Shown: positions 6,897 to 13,695, numbered from the stretch's first letter. The stretch is DNA of 21,209 nt from Candidatus Multiplicimicrobium inquinatum (GCA_002344825.1 DDUN01000040.1:1-21209); one strand, 5' to 3'. A program made the numbers and translations. The notes: generated by a model from the sequence alone, not told the origin.

Positions 6897-7814
6897 ATGC
6901 CAAAACTGAATTTTATGAAAAAACTAGGACGGGCGTTTTTAGGTGCGTTGGTTGTGACCCTCACCTTAACCGCATGCGCTACAGCGCAAACACCAAATGA
7001 CCCGCCACGTTATGCCCGCGCGGAAAAGCCAACGCCTGTTCTTAACACACCTGATTTTCGATCTGCTTTCGGCGGCGCCGACGGTAAAACATTGGCACGC
7101 GACGCTCAGGGGCTGATTCGAGCCGTAGAATTCATCGCCTTGCCCGGCACAGTGTTTTATATTGAGAATGCTTTCAATGTAAACGGCGCGCTTATGTATC
7201 AGGTCAACACGGCGGATTATCCTCCGCAAAAAACCGGGCTTTTTATCGACAGCCGTTTTGTTTCGCTTTCAAAAACACCGCTTCAGCCCCGCTCAAAGAA
7301 AATGCCCGATAAAAAAACTATTTTAGAGCGCATGGCTTCAAAGCAGGGGTTGCGCTATGTGTGGGGCGGCAATACTTCGCATGGAATTCCCGAGATGTTT
7401 CAGTTTTATCCGCCGTCACAAAAACTTTCCCGCCCGGAAGAAGACATGTGGGCACTGCACGGACTTGATTGCTCAGGACTTTTGTATGAAGCAACAGACG
7501 GCTCAACCCCCAGAAACACATCCGACCTGATTACATTCGGAAAACCGGTATTGATTGAAGGCTTGTCGCCCACGCAAATTGCCGCCAAACTTCAGCCGCT
7601 TGACATGATTGTCTGGAAAGGTCATGTCATTTATGTGCTCGATCAAAACAATACGATTGAAAGCTGTCTCGGCTGTTCCGCCAACGGCGGAGTCACGGTT
7701 CGCGACTTACACGCAGTCATTAAGCAAGTGATGAGCCAGCGAAGAGCCGTCAATAACTACCCCACCCAGACAGCCCCGAACGATAAACCGTTCGTCGTTC
7801 GCCGCTGGATCTAA
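6897..7814 (+). CDS. NlpC/P60-family cell-wall peptidase, lipoprotein
   Basis: This 305-residue protein begins with a lipoprotein signal (hydrophobic core FLGALVVTLTL, lipobox LTAC with Cys27), so it is anchored in a membrane. A middle region of about 110 residues is unassigned and may be SH3-like. The NlpC/P60 catalytic domain spans about 140-290: RYVWGGNTSHG, DCSGLLYEATDG with nucleophile Cys192, then GHVIYVLD with His243 and IES around 255 as likely third polar residue. The family cleaves peptide stems of peptidoglycan. A 17-residue insertion with DMWALHG precedes the DCSG motif. The ATG at 6915 is an alternative start. No good ribosome site precedes either ATG. Confidence 0.88.
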   Translation: MPKLNFMKKLGRAFLGALVVTLTLTACATAQTPNDPPRYARAEKPTPVLNTPDFRSAFGGADGKTLARDAQGLIRAVEFIALPGTVFYIENAFNVNGALMYQVNTADYPPQKTGLFIDSRFVSLSKTPLQPRSKKMPDKKTILERMASKQGLRYVWGGNTSHGIPEMFQFYPPSQKLSRPEEDMWALHGLDCSGLLYEATDGSTPRNTSDLITFGKPVLIEGLSPTQIAAKLQPLDMIVWKGHVIYVLDQNNTIESCLGCSANGGVTVRDLHAVIKQVMSQRRAVNNYPTQTAPNDKPFVVRRWI

Positions 7815-8099
7815 CTCAATCGCCGTTATAGCTTTGTGTCCTCATCGCCGGACGGGCTTACGCTCCAGAGCCGCTAGGCTCCGCAAGCCTGTTTCGAAAC
7901 GCTTGTTCCAGTTCATGATTCTGTCTTATTCGGCGAAGGAAGCCTTCCGCGGATAAACGCGGCTTTCCTTTCACCTCATTCGCAAGAATCATTCCCTTCA
8001 CTGCGCATGTTTCTCAACACGGCTTGCTGGAAATAATAGAAAGCAAAGACTCCAAAAAATCAAATCAGGACGGAAATGAAATACTAGAACTTTTTTTCA
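7815..8099 (+). repeat. Long intergenic repeat, copy L (conserved ends, unique foldable centre)
   Basis: The left end 7831-7883 (GCTTTGTGTCCTCATCGCCG and following) and right end 8048-8098 (GACTCCAAAAAATCAAATCA and following) are near-identical to 10826-10879 and 11070-11120. A short CTCAATCGCCGT at 7813-7825 is also shared. The centre differs and folds on its own: ATGATTCT pairs with AGAATCAT, inside it AGGAAGCC with GGCTTTCCT, and inside that CCGCG with CGCGG. It starts directly after the NlpC/P60 stop and fills the gap up to the small basic gene. Confidence 0.75.
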
Positions 8100-8185
8100 A
8101 GCTCTATTTATCATTCCTGTACTTGTCTTCAGCGGAGCCTCATACTGATTCGGATAAAATTAAATCGGAACTCAAAGGAAAAATC

Positions 8186-8290
8186 ATGGGAACACAAGAC
8201 AAGGGCAAAGAAAAAGGCACGCAGAAAAAAGCAAAACGCACCCTCATGGAAAAGCGCAAAGATAAACAAGACAAACGCGCGGCAAAATAA
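8186..8290 (+). CDS. Small, very basic protein, 34 residues
   Basis: The start at 8186 has AAAGGA 7 nt upstream; the longer open frame upstream lies in repeat sequence and lacks a ribosome site. The product is almost only lysine, arginine, glutamine, glutamate, aspartate and glycine (GTQDKGKEKGTQKKAKRT in the first half, MEKRKDKQDKRAAK at the end). It has no hydrophobic core, so it is probably disordered or a single charged helix that may bind nucleic acid. A strong terminator follows 8 nt after the stop, which supports a real short gene. I do not know its function. Confidence 0.55.
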   Translation: MGTQDKGKEKGTQKKAKRTLMEKRKDKQDKRAAK

Positions 8291-8297
8291 ATTTTCT

Positions 8298-8336
8298 AAT
8301 CCGGCCCGCGCCCGCGGTGCCGGATTTTTATTTAAT
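8298..8336 (+). terminator. Terminator after the small basic gene (bidirectional)
   Basis: AATCCGGC at 8298-8305 pairs with GCCGGATT at 8319-8326, enclosing a smaller CCGCG/CGCGG hairpin. A T-rich run follows on the plus strand. It sits between the convergent small basic gene and the antitoxin gene and may serve both. Confidence 0.85.
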
Positions 8337-8607
8337 TTTCTGCGTGAGCAACGCGATGCAAAATTTCAGCGATAAAAGTTTGGTATTTCATCCCGCCCTT
8401 TTGCGCTTTTGCTTTCAGCAGGCTTAAATCGTAACTGTTGATGCGCAGGTTAAGCACGGTATCTTTTTTTCGAGCTTCAAACGCGGCTTTGATCTTCTCA
8501 AACTCTTCTTTGGCAACAGGCACATAAAGTCCCGCCTCCAAATCTCTCTCAATGGCTCTTTCTTCCTTTGTCAGCTTATCCCGTCCGCGAAACCGATTTT
8601 TTTTCAT
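8332..8607 (-). CDS. Ribbon-helix-helix antitoxin (partner of BrnT-like toxin)
   Basis: This 91-residue protein has a charged N-terminal half with a toxin-binding look (KEERAIERDLEAGLYVPVAKEEFEKIK) and a C-terminal ribbon-helix-helix domain at about 47-90: VLNLRINSYDLSLLKAKAQK, then MKYQTFIAEILHRV. This is the form of CopG-like antitoxins paired with small BrnT-type toxins. Its ATG overlaps the toxin stop by 4 nt, so the genes are translationally coupled with the toxin first. RHH dimers usually repress their own operon; two palindromes upstream of the toxin are suitable targets. Confidence 0.8.
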   Translation of the reverse strand: MKKNRFRGRDKLTKEERAIERDLEAGLYVPVAKEEFEKIKAAFEARKKDTVLNLRINSYDLSLLKAKAQKGGMKYQTFIAEILHRVAHAEN

Positions 8608-8870
8608 AACTCACCTCTCCGAAATAAACGTGTCAGCTTGCGATTTTGATAAAGAGTCTTCAAAACAAATTTCTCTTTGTCTCTCACAAAAGGCACAACC
8701 CAAACATAATCCAAATAATCCACAAGCAACAGCTCTTGTCCCGCCCGCGCTGAATTCTCGCAAATCGAAATCACCCTGCCGTATAAAACAAGGTCATCAA
8801 ATCCCGCGCCCCGCACTCTCTTGAGCCAATCATTTTTCTCATCACTCCAAACTAAATTCTTCTTATCCAT
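8604..8870 (-). CDS. BrnT-like toxin of a type II toxin-antitoxin pair
   Basis: This 88-residue protein has WSDEKNDWLKRVRGAGFDDLV at residues 8-28, then LLLVDYLDYVWVVPFVRDKEKFVLKTLYQNRKLTRLF. The pattern W-x-x-EKN...F-x-D near the start and the final strand plus arginine/lysine helix match BrnT-like RelE-fold ribonuclease toxins. By family it would cleave RNA and be held inactive by the RHH protein encoded next. The start is supported by GAAGGT about 9 nt upstream. The toxin-first order is typical of brnTA. A closely related uncharacterised RelE-fold group is the alternative. Confidence 0.75.
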   Translation of the reverse strand: MDKKNLVWSDEKNDWLKRVRGAGFDDLVLYGRVISICENSARAGQELLLVDYLDYVWVVPFVRDKEKFVLKTLYQNRKLTRLFRRGEL

Positions 8871-8888
8871 AATCTAACACCTTCAATT

Positions 8889-8911
8889 TGTATATACAAT
8901 ATGTATATACA
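8889..8911. promoter_or_regulatory. Tandem palindromic operator of the BrnT-like TA pair
   Basis: Two copies of the 10-bp palindrome TGTATATACA (8889-8898 and 8902-8911) are separated by 3 nt, about 20 nt upstream of the toxin ATG. The 13-nt repeat period fits paired RHH dimers binding side by side. Confidence 0.75.
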
Positions 8912-9001
8912 TCTATAATGATAATTATGGATATTACATATAATTTTAGTGGAACATCAAAGAGGCGGTCTTATTGGGCGAGCGGCTAGTTGCAAAAGCA
9001 G

Positions 9002-9676
9002 TTAGAGAACGAATTTAATCGCGGTTCCGGCAATATTAACATCACGCCAACCGCCGGCCGAATCTTTAACGCTGTCGCGCAGATAATAAAAAGTGGCGTG
9101 CACAGATTCAGAGAGCCGAGTCTTAACTCCCGTGTAAAGCCGGTTCTCAACCAGCCCGCGGCGATGAGATTCAAAATACAGTCCATCGCTGACATAAGGC
9201 TGAATTTCAAAACGGGTCCATTTCCAGGGAGCCGTAATGGTGATCATATTCCGATAGCGCAGACTGTCCCGCGCGGATTCTTTAGCGCGCAGATCAATGG
9301 CGTTTTTGTCTTCGATTTTCCAGCCTTTCACCGTCATTTGAGGCGTCACATAAAAATGCAGTCGCGATTCCCAATACCAAATATCTTTCTTTCCTTTTTC
9401 ACGCGTATTCCGCACCTGGGAATAATCGGCCCCGAGGACCAAATTTTTCCAGGGCTGATAAGCTCCGCCCGCGCGGGTTTCGGCGTAATAAAGCCCCTGA
9501 TGTTCCCGGAAGCGCAGATTTTCACCGATGGCAACTTTCCATTTTGAATTCAGCTTTTTTTCAAAATCAGTTCGAAGCCACACGCCGAAATCACCGTCTT
9601 TTAAACGCGATGCCTGCGCGGGAAACGCGAAAAGAAAAAAAGCGCCGACCGCAAAAAGAATAATTTTATTTTTCAC
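9002..9676 (-). CDS. DUF2490 family exported protein
   Basis: This 224-residue protein has a signal peptide (residues 1-22, ILFAVGAFFLFAFPAQA then SRL) followed by alternating amphipathic strands: GVWLRTDFEKKLNSKWKVAI, GENLRFREH, YYAETRAGGAYQPWKNLVLG, and a final ...GTAIKFVL ending in an aliphatic residue. This is the DUF2490 pattern, thought to be a small outer-membrane beta-barrel of unknown role. The start is a GTG at 9676 with AAAGAG 7 nt before it. It lies 23 nt after the aminopeptidase-like gene and is probably cotranscribed. Confidence 0.8.
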   Translation of the reverse strand: MKNKIILFAVGAFFLFAFPAQASRLKDGDFGVWLRTDFEKKLNSKWKVAIGENLRFREHQGLYYAETRAGGAYQPWKNLVLGADYSQVRNTREKGKKDIWYWESRLHFYVTPQMTVKGWKIEDKNAIDLRAKESARDSLRYRNMITITAPWKWTRFEIQPYVSDGLYFESHRRGLVENRLYTGVKTRLSESVHATFYYLRDSVKDSAGGWRDVNIAGTAIKFVL

Positions 9677-9699
9677 ATTTTCACTCTTTTATTTCCGGT

Positions 9700-10752
9700 T
9701 CAACGAGGTTGGCGAGCTGTGCCCGCGACTCCGGCCTTCCAGGCGCCGTTTTCGTAGATAACTTCATTATCCAAAGTGACTGAGTCGACATCAACAAACA
9801 CATCGACATGATGTCTCGCCGTTCGGCGCGAGAAAGCAAAGGTGGGCTTGCTGTAAACCGAATGCTTAGCGCCGAGCGACAAATGAATGCCGCACATGCG
9901 CTCATAAGTTCCGATGTCGGCCACCGTGCGGTCTTTTGTAAAGGCGCGATTCAAACCAAATCCCAGTTCGCGAACCCACACTTCATTCTCATCGGCTACG
10001 ATATTCGCCAACACTTCATTGAATTCGGGTGTCGCATCAACTGTGTCCGTTACACGGCCCTTTTCAATAATCAGCGTAATCGGTTTCGCGGGCTTGTTCA
10101 GAATAAACCCCGTGCCGCAAAAAGCAAAAATGCGTACGCGGCCGTTTACATTCTCAAGCGTCTTGGCTTCGGTGAAAACTTCACCGATCGGAAACATTCC
10201 GCCGATATTTTTCATGCCCGTGTAATCGCCCACATTTAGTTTCGTGGGTTCGAAACCGCCTTCATAAACCAGTTTCTCACTGCCGCTATTCACAACACCC
10301 ACCTTGGCGCGATCGATAAGCTCTCGCAAAGCCTGCCCCGCCCCACGGTAATAAGTCGCATCATAGGCTAAGGAGTCGACGTAATAGCCAATCTCATCAC
10401 CCGTCATCACATCCAGATGCGGATGCTCAATCGCCTTGATCGAAAGATTAAAAAGCTCAACCCGAATGCGAAATTCGCTTAAGCGGAAACTGTTGGATTG
10501 AATCATCACCGCCAAATCACCCGCTTTGAGTTTCTTAAAAATCTCAAGCAGTGCGTCCGGCTGAATGTCGGCAAAGTTAATAAACTGTGCGTGCGGAATC
10601 GCCCGGCGATAAGCCTCAGTAAGCAGAATGGATAATTCACAACCCGTATCATAAACCACCACCGCTTCTTCTTTGTCGGTGTGATTGAAAGACAGACGAA
10701 GAATGTCTGCGATGTACTTGTGGGCTGTGTTAATTAATTCAGAGGATGACAT
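9700..10752 (-). CDS. M29-like metallo-aminopeptidase
   Basis: The protein has about 350 residues and the C-terminal half follows the M29 (thermophilic aminopeptidase) layout: MFPIGEVFTEA with a metal-binding Glu, VRELGFGLNRAFT, then GIHLSLGAKH and HHVDVFVDVDSVTLD with the other metal ligands. The N-terminal half has EAVVVYDTGCELSILLTEAY and IQSNSFRL. Family members are cytosolic exopeptidases with two metal ions. The protein is shorter than the usual 410 or so residues, which puts it in the leucyl-aminopeptidase-like side branch. ATG 10752 is preferred to ATG 10761 because the latter overlaps a TATAAT box. It is followed by the DUF2490 gene. Confidence 0.8.
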   Translation of the reverse strand: MSSSELINTAHKYIADILRLSFNHTDKEEAVVVYDTGCELSILLTEAYRRAIPHAQFINFADIQPDALLEIFKKLKAGDLAVMIQSNSFRLSEFRIRVELFNLSIKAIEHPHLDVMTGDEIGYYVDSLAYDATYYRGAGQALRELIDRAKVGVVNSGSEKLVYEGGFEPTKLNVGDYTGMKNIGGMFPIGEVFTEAKTLENVNGRVRIFAFCGTGFILNKPAKPITLIIEKGRVTDTVDATPEFNEVLANIVADENEVWVRELGFGLNRAFTKDRTVADIGTYERMCGIHLSLGAKHSVYSKPTFAFSRRTARHHVDVFVDVDSVTLDNEVIYENGAWKAGVAGTARQPR

Positions 10753-10759
10753 GCTTCGC

Positions 10760-10765
10760 ATTATA
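10760..10765 (-). promoter_or_regulatory. Possible -10 box (TATAAT) of the aminopeptidase gene
   Basis: TATAAT on the minus strand ends 7 nt before the ATG at 10752 and no Shine-Dalgarno is seen, which fits a leaderless or near-leaderless mRNA. The -35 region, inside the repeat, is poor (TAAGAT at 17 nt). Confidence 0.5.
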
Positions 10766-11120
10766 ACTCAATCGCCGTCGGGATCTTAGTCCTCACCTCC
10801 GGTGGGCACCTCAGTCGCCGGTGAGGCTTTGTGTCCTCACCGCCGGACGGGCTCTTCGCTCCAGAGCCGCTAGGCTCCGGGAACCATGTTTTGCTACGGT
10901 GTCTTTTGAATGAATAACTTCATTTAAAATCACCTGCCGCTCAAAAAATGATCTTCTTTATTTTAAAAGACTCATTTTTCTCCGCCATGCCGCAAAACCT
11001 TGCTTCCCTGAAATGAATAAGTCGGGTCTCTCAACTTGAAAAGCCAAGACTTTCTACTTCAGCACCGCAGACTCCAAAAGAACAAATCAAGACGGAAATA
11101 ATAAATAGAAAAACTTTTTT
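10766..11120 (+). repeat. Long intergenic repeat, copy R
   Basis: The conserved left end (10826-10879) and right end (11070-11120) match copy L at 7831-7883 and 8048-8098. Before the left end an extra partial duplication (GTCCTCACCTCCGGTGGGC against GTCCTCACCGCCGGACGGGC) creates a CCTCACC/GGTGAGG hairpin. The centre is unlike copy L and AT-rich, yet again folds: TTTTGC with GCAAAA, AATGAA with TTCATT, AAAAATGA with TCATTTTT. No coding frame worth keeping lies inside. Confidence 0.75.
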
Positions 11121-11124
11121 GAAT

Positions 11125-11170
11125 TAGTCCGCGGGCGGACTTATTGGGTAATTCCGTCGGCGCCGACGAA
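11125..11170. other. Two GC-rich palindromes between repeat R and the PilZ gene
   Basis: AGTCCGC-GG-GCGGACT at about 11126-11141 and the perfect palindrome CGTCGGCGCCGACG at about 11155-11168 follow the PilZ stop on the minus strand. They may end PilZ transcription, though no T-run follows. Confidence 0.5.
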
Positions 11171-11203
11171 ATTCAAATCCTCGGCACTTGCGGTACGGTT
11201 TTT

Positions 11204-11650
11204 TCACTCAAAGTAATGAGCGAAGCGCTCAGCATTCTTTTTAATCCACGCATCTGCAACGATTGTTTCATCAACCTGCTTATTAGCTTCTTCGCTCATT
11301 CGCTTTTGCAATTTTTGAATACAAAGAATTTCTTCGGCCATTTTTGCCATAAACTGACTTGCTTTATCTTTGAACGCAATGCCCACCCGAAAACGCTCCG
11401 GATTTCCCTTTTTCACCGAATAGCAAACTTCTCCGGTCAGCTTGAAAACATGATCATTCAGCGGAATTTCAATGGTGACCATTTGCCCGGGCAAAAAGTT
11501 TTTTTCGTAATCGATACACAGCCCCCCGAGAGACACATCCACCGTCTGAGTCACCACAGACTTTTCTTCGCAAATCTTAATCGGATAATGGTACGGATGA
11601 CGGTAAAAGTTTCGTCGATTATTCATTTTTCTGTTCTTTGTTATTTGCAT
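11204..11650 (-). CDS. PilZ domain protein (c-di-GMP binding)
   Basis: This protein of up to 148 residues has a PilZ domain with the ligand motif RRNFYR (RxxxR) near the N-terminus and DVSLGG ([D/N]-x-S-x-x-G) about 25 residues later, followed by the expected strands (GQMVTIEIPL, KLTGEVCYSV, RFRVGIAF). PilZ domains bind cyclic di-GMP and change partner activity, often in motility or surface polymer export. The C-terminal third (from about residue 95) is helical and may be the partner surface. An ATG at 11626 (MNNRRNF) is an equally good start; neither has a clear ribosome site. Confidence 0.85.
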   Translation of the reverse strand: MQITKNRKMNNRRNFYRHPYHYPIKICEEKSVVTQTVDVSLGGLCIDYEKNFLPGQMVTIEIPLNDHVFKLTGEVCYSVKKGNPERFRVGIAFKDKASQFMAKMAEEILCIQKLQKRMSEEANKQVDETIVADAWIKKNAERFAHYFE

Positions 11651-11689
11651 CCCAAAAAAAACAGGTGGAATTTAGGTTTAACAATACTA

Positions 11690-11815
11690 CCTGCTATTTA
11701 CACAAATACAAATAAGCAGCGAAAGGCAGGTTAAATCTGATAGCAACATCTAACAACCATAAATGAAAGCCTAACAACTAACCTTAAACCCTTTAGCCTT
11801 AACCTCTCTTGCCCG
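11690..11815. repeat. Intergenic purine/pyrimidine repeat after higA
   Basis: Contains AACCATAAATGAAAGCCTAAC and TTAACC-type runs like those at 19405-19520 and 20343-20450. CTGCTATTT pairs with AAATAAGCAG and ACCTGC with GCAGGT. It follows the higA stop at 11844 on the minus strand. The inverted-repeat arms are weaker than in the later copies. Confidence 0.45.
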
Positions 11816-11843
11816 TCGCTTTTGAAAATGTTTCGAGCCCTGT

Positions 11844-12146
11844 TTAAGCGGCTTTCGAATCTGATGGCGGCGACAGTTCAATATGCAAGTCGGCGCGCAA
11901 AGCCCTGGCGATCCGCTGAAGCATTTCCACCGTAAAATTATAATCACCCATTTCCATCCGTGAAATATTCGCCTGCCTAGTTCCGATGGCCGCCGCCAAT
12001 TGCATTTGCGTCATCCCCGCCGCTTCTCTTGCTAAAAAAACCTGATAGCCCAACTGTAAATTCCGGACACCTTTTTCATATCCTTTTTTAAATTTCGGAT
12101 CTTTAAGCTGCTCTTTTAAATATTCATCGTAACTATGCTTTTTCAT
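11844..12146 (-). CDS. higA: HigA-like XRE antitoxin (module 1)
   Basis: This 100-residue protein has a helix-turn-helix of the XRE type at about 40-95: AREAAGMTQMQLAAAIGTRQANISRMEMGDYNFTVEMLQRIARAL, ending in RADLHIELSPP. The N-terminal helix (SYDEYLKEQLKDPKFKKGYEKG) is typical of HigA partners of Gp49-type HigB toxins. ATG 12146 is chosen; a GTG two codons upstream is possible. The start overlaps the end of the shifted higB frame by 14 nt, so antitoxin translation may depend on ribosomes that change frame in higB. It would repress the promoter at 12530-12558. Confidence 0.85.
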   Translation of the reverse strand: MKKHSYDEYLKEQLKDPKFKKGYEKGVRNLQLGYQVFLAREAAGMTQMQLAAAIGTRQANISRMEMGDYNFTVEMLQRIARALRADLHIELSPPSDSKAA

Positions 12147-12518
12147 CGTCACACCCCATCAATCGAATTTTCCCATCATGAATTCTTGCTAAAAAATTGT
12201 TCATTCTCCGCTCCGCAATTTGAATATCCGATACATCAAGTGCCGAAGATTTCTTTCTAAAAGCGTGAGCCAACACGATTCTTTTTTCTATCATAAAAAA
12301 TAAAGAATTCTTGTTTGATCGCTTCCTTGTCGAACACGCAACTCATAAAGTTTATCTTTAATCTTATCGGCATAAGGCCTTCTTAAGGCGGGGCCTTCGG
12401 CTTTAAGAAGATTGATCCATATATTGATCTTTTGCTGCGTTTTTTCCGGCAACGAATTTAAAAATTCACGCACCGGCTCATCCCCGCGTTCATTCCAATA
12501 GAAAGTTATCTCGTACAA
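12133..12518 (-). pseudogene. higB: HigB-like toxin with a frameshift at a T6 tract (module 1)
   Basis: The first frame (TTG at 12518, GGAGG 4 nt upstream) encodes 75 residues: FYWNERGDEPVREFLNSL up to DQTRILYFL, where it stops at TGA 12291-12293. The -1 frame continues from 12294 to TAG at 12133 with the missing half: MIEKRIVLAHAFRKKSSALD, then IAERRMNNFLARIHDGKI. Together they make a normal HigB/Gp49 RelE-fold toxin of about 128 residues. Intact paralogue 17100-17465 has seven Ts where this copy has six. The break sits at T TTT TTA (12294-12300), a -1 slippery heptamer in the proper frame. It may be an inactive toxin, a read error in a homopolymer, or a recoded gene. Confidence 0.85.
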
Positions 12519-12529
12519 GCATCCTCCAA

Positions 12530-12558
12530 ACTATATATCGTAAATGATATATAGTCAA
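12530..12558 (-). promoter_or_regulatory. Promoter and inverted-repeat operator of HigBA module 1
   Basis: On the minus strand TTGACT (12553-12558) and TATAGT (12530-12535) are 17 nt apart. A perfect inverted repeat with 10-bp arms (ACTATATATC at 12530-12539, GATATATAGT at 12546-12555) and a 6-nt spacer covers exactly this promoter, as expected for HigA autorepression. Confidence 0.85.
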
Positions 12559-12892
12559 ATCATCCCATTATTTATTTATAATCATAATATATTTTATTAT
12601 TAATAAATTATCAAGGCAAAAGGAGCAGGGGCTGGTGGCTGTTTGCCAAGGATAATTGAGAGGCCAAGGCGGTAACTGTACAGACTGTCATTCCCGCGAC
12701 TTGCAGTGAGCTTGCCGAATTAAGGCAGGAACCTAGTTCAAAATTCAAAGATCAGAAATCAAAACCATAGATCAAAAGTGTTTATCTAGCCGTCTAACTC
12801 TAAACTCTGATTTATGTGTTCTAAACTTTTATTGCCTGACCCCGCGGCCTGTGGTGAGCGAAGTCGAACCATAAACGATACCTTTTTCGCGA
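12559..12892. other. Intergenic stretch with AT-rich tract and repeat fragments
   Basis: No gene is seen. 12560-12615 is AT-rich. A half REP-like GTCATTCCCGCG is at about 12687-12698. Purine/pyrimidine repeat sequence runs from about 12738 (AAAACCATAGATCAAAAG) to 12830, with opposite-sense partners such as CTCTAAACTCTGATTTATG. GTGAGCGAAGTCGAACCA near 12853-12870 looks like a fragment of another common intergenic repeat. Confidence 0.55.
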
Positions 12893-13069
12893 TTATCCAC
12901 CCTTAACATGCAAAGGATGAGGGCCTTTGTCTGCATCCGGCATAGCATAATAATATTCCGGCTCGGAACTTTTAGCCGGCTTCTGCGAAAAAAACCACAC
13001 CGCCCCAACCCCCGCAAAAACCAATCCGAAAATCAAAAACAACAAACCCAGCTTCAATATTTTTTTCAA
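12893..13069 (-). CDS. Small single-span membrane protein, 58 residues
   Basis: A TTG start at 13069 (AAGGG about 11 nt upstream) opens a frame of 58 residues: KKILKLGLLFLIFGLVFAGV as N-terminal membrane anchor, then WFFSQKPAKSSEPEYYYAMPD and a short histidine-containing tail ending VKGG. The positive N-terminus followed by one hydrophobic helix suggests a cytoplasm-in anchor with the tail outside, or a signal peptide. No family is recognised. It is the last of the minus-strand group with the RelA/SpoT, HNH and 172-residue genes, but 90 nt of repeat sequence separates it from the last of these. Confidence 0.6.
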   Translation of the reverse strand: MKKILKLGLLFLIFGLVFAGVGAVWFFSQKPAKSSEPEYYYAMPDADKGPHPLHVKGG

Positions 13070-13084
13070 AACTTATCTAACCCT

Positions 13085-13145
13085 TCTCTGTGCCTGTCCG
13101 CCTCTGGCGGAGACAGCTTGTCTTGAGCCAAGCCGAAAGAATGTC
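13085..13145. repeat. REP-like repeat fragment
   Basis: Contains the hairpin TCCGCCTCTGGCGGA (about 13099-13113) followed by CTTGTCTTGAGCCAAGCCGA and GAATGTCC. From memory this class of sequence recurs in many bacterial genomes between genes; here only one copy is in the window. Confidence 0.45.
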
Positions 13146-13159
13146 CTGTTTTTCTGCTT

Positions 13160-13678
13160 CTATCTATTTTCCAACCAAAGATACATATCGAGATGCACTT
13201 TTGCGATTCTTCGCTGGTCAGCCATTTTTTGTGCAAAAGCCTGAAATTTCTCACTAACTGGTTTCCTAAGTTGTTTTAAGCCGGGCCAAAACGGTAACTG
13301 TCCTCGGCCAGATTCTTTTTTTAAGCCATGCGCCACCGCACTATCTAAAGCAATCTCCATCCACGCCTCTGCCCTGTCCAATCGATACGCTTTGTTCATA
13401 TAGCGGTTATAAAGAGAAGTGCGCATAAATAAATTAAGCGCTTTTCTTGCCGTGCCCCAAGGCCGTGCGTTGCCAGGCAATTGATTGACTAACTTTAAAG
13501 TAGTTTTATCAAGCCACGCAACATAGGGCGATCCGCCTTTGGGAACTTTTGAAAGATCTAGCGCATCAAGAAATGCGTGCGTGGTTCTTAGCGTTCCCGG
13601 AGCCTGCCCTCGCAAAGCAGTAACTCCAACCGCCTCGCGTGCGCACAACCTCTGCATTGTAGAAAGAAAATCCGTCAC
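13160..13678 (-). CDS. Conserved-looking hypothetical protein, 172 residues
   Basis: I do not recognise a named domain. The protein is basic and helical: STMQRLCAREAVGVTALRGQ at the start, then LDALDLSKVPKGGSPYVAWLD, RPWGTARKALNLFMRTSLYN, and AWMEIALDSAVAHGL before LPFWPGLKQLRKPVSEKFQ and a C-terminus KVHLDMYLWLENR. The coherent mix of charged and conserved-looking aromatic residues supports real coding. The start is a GTG at 13678 with AGGT upstream; ATG 13657 is the alternative. It lies 91 nt after the HNH gene on the same strand and may belong to the same accessory cassette. Confidence 0.7.
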   Translation of the reverse strand: MTDFLSTMQRLCAREAVGVTALRGQAPGTLRTTHAFLDALDLSKVPKGGSPYVAWLDKTTLKLVNQLPGNARPWGTARKALNLFMRTSLYNRYMNKAYRLDRAEAWMEIALDSAVAHGLKKESGRGQLPFWPGLKQLRKPVSEKFQAFAQKMADQRRIAKVHLDMYLWLENR

Positions 13679-13695
13679 TTGTTACCTGTCCCCAC

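Noticed and set aside
8024..8185. N-terminal extension of the small basic protein
   Set aside because: It lies within the right end of repeat L and lacks a ribosome site; the ATG at 8186 has one.
8917..8989. Short plus-strand frame beginning MIIMDITYNFSG
   Set aside because: No ribosome site, starts at the edge of the TA operator and ends in the shared 18-nt motif; no sign of coding.
8990..9547. Long plus-strand open frame opposite the DUF2490 gene
   Set aside because: Antisense shadow; the minus-strand frame has a signal peptide and family motifs.
13066..13254. Open frame on the minus strand with GHSFGLAQDK
   Set aside because: It overlaps the 172-residue gene in another frame and translates a repeat; no ribosome site.
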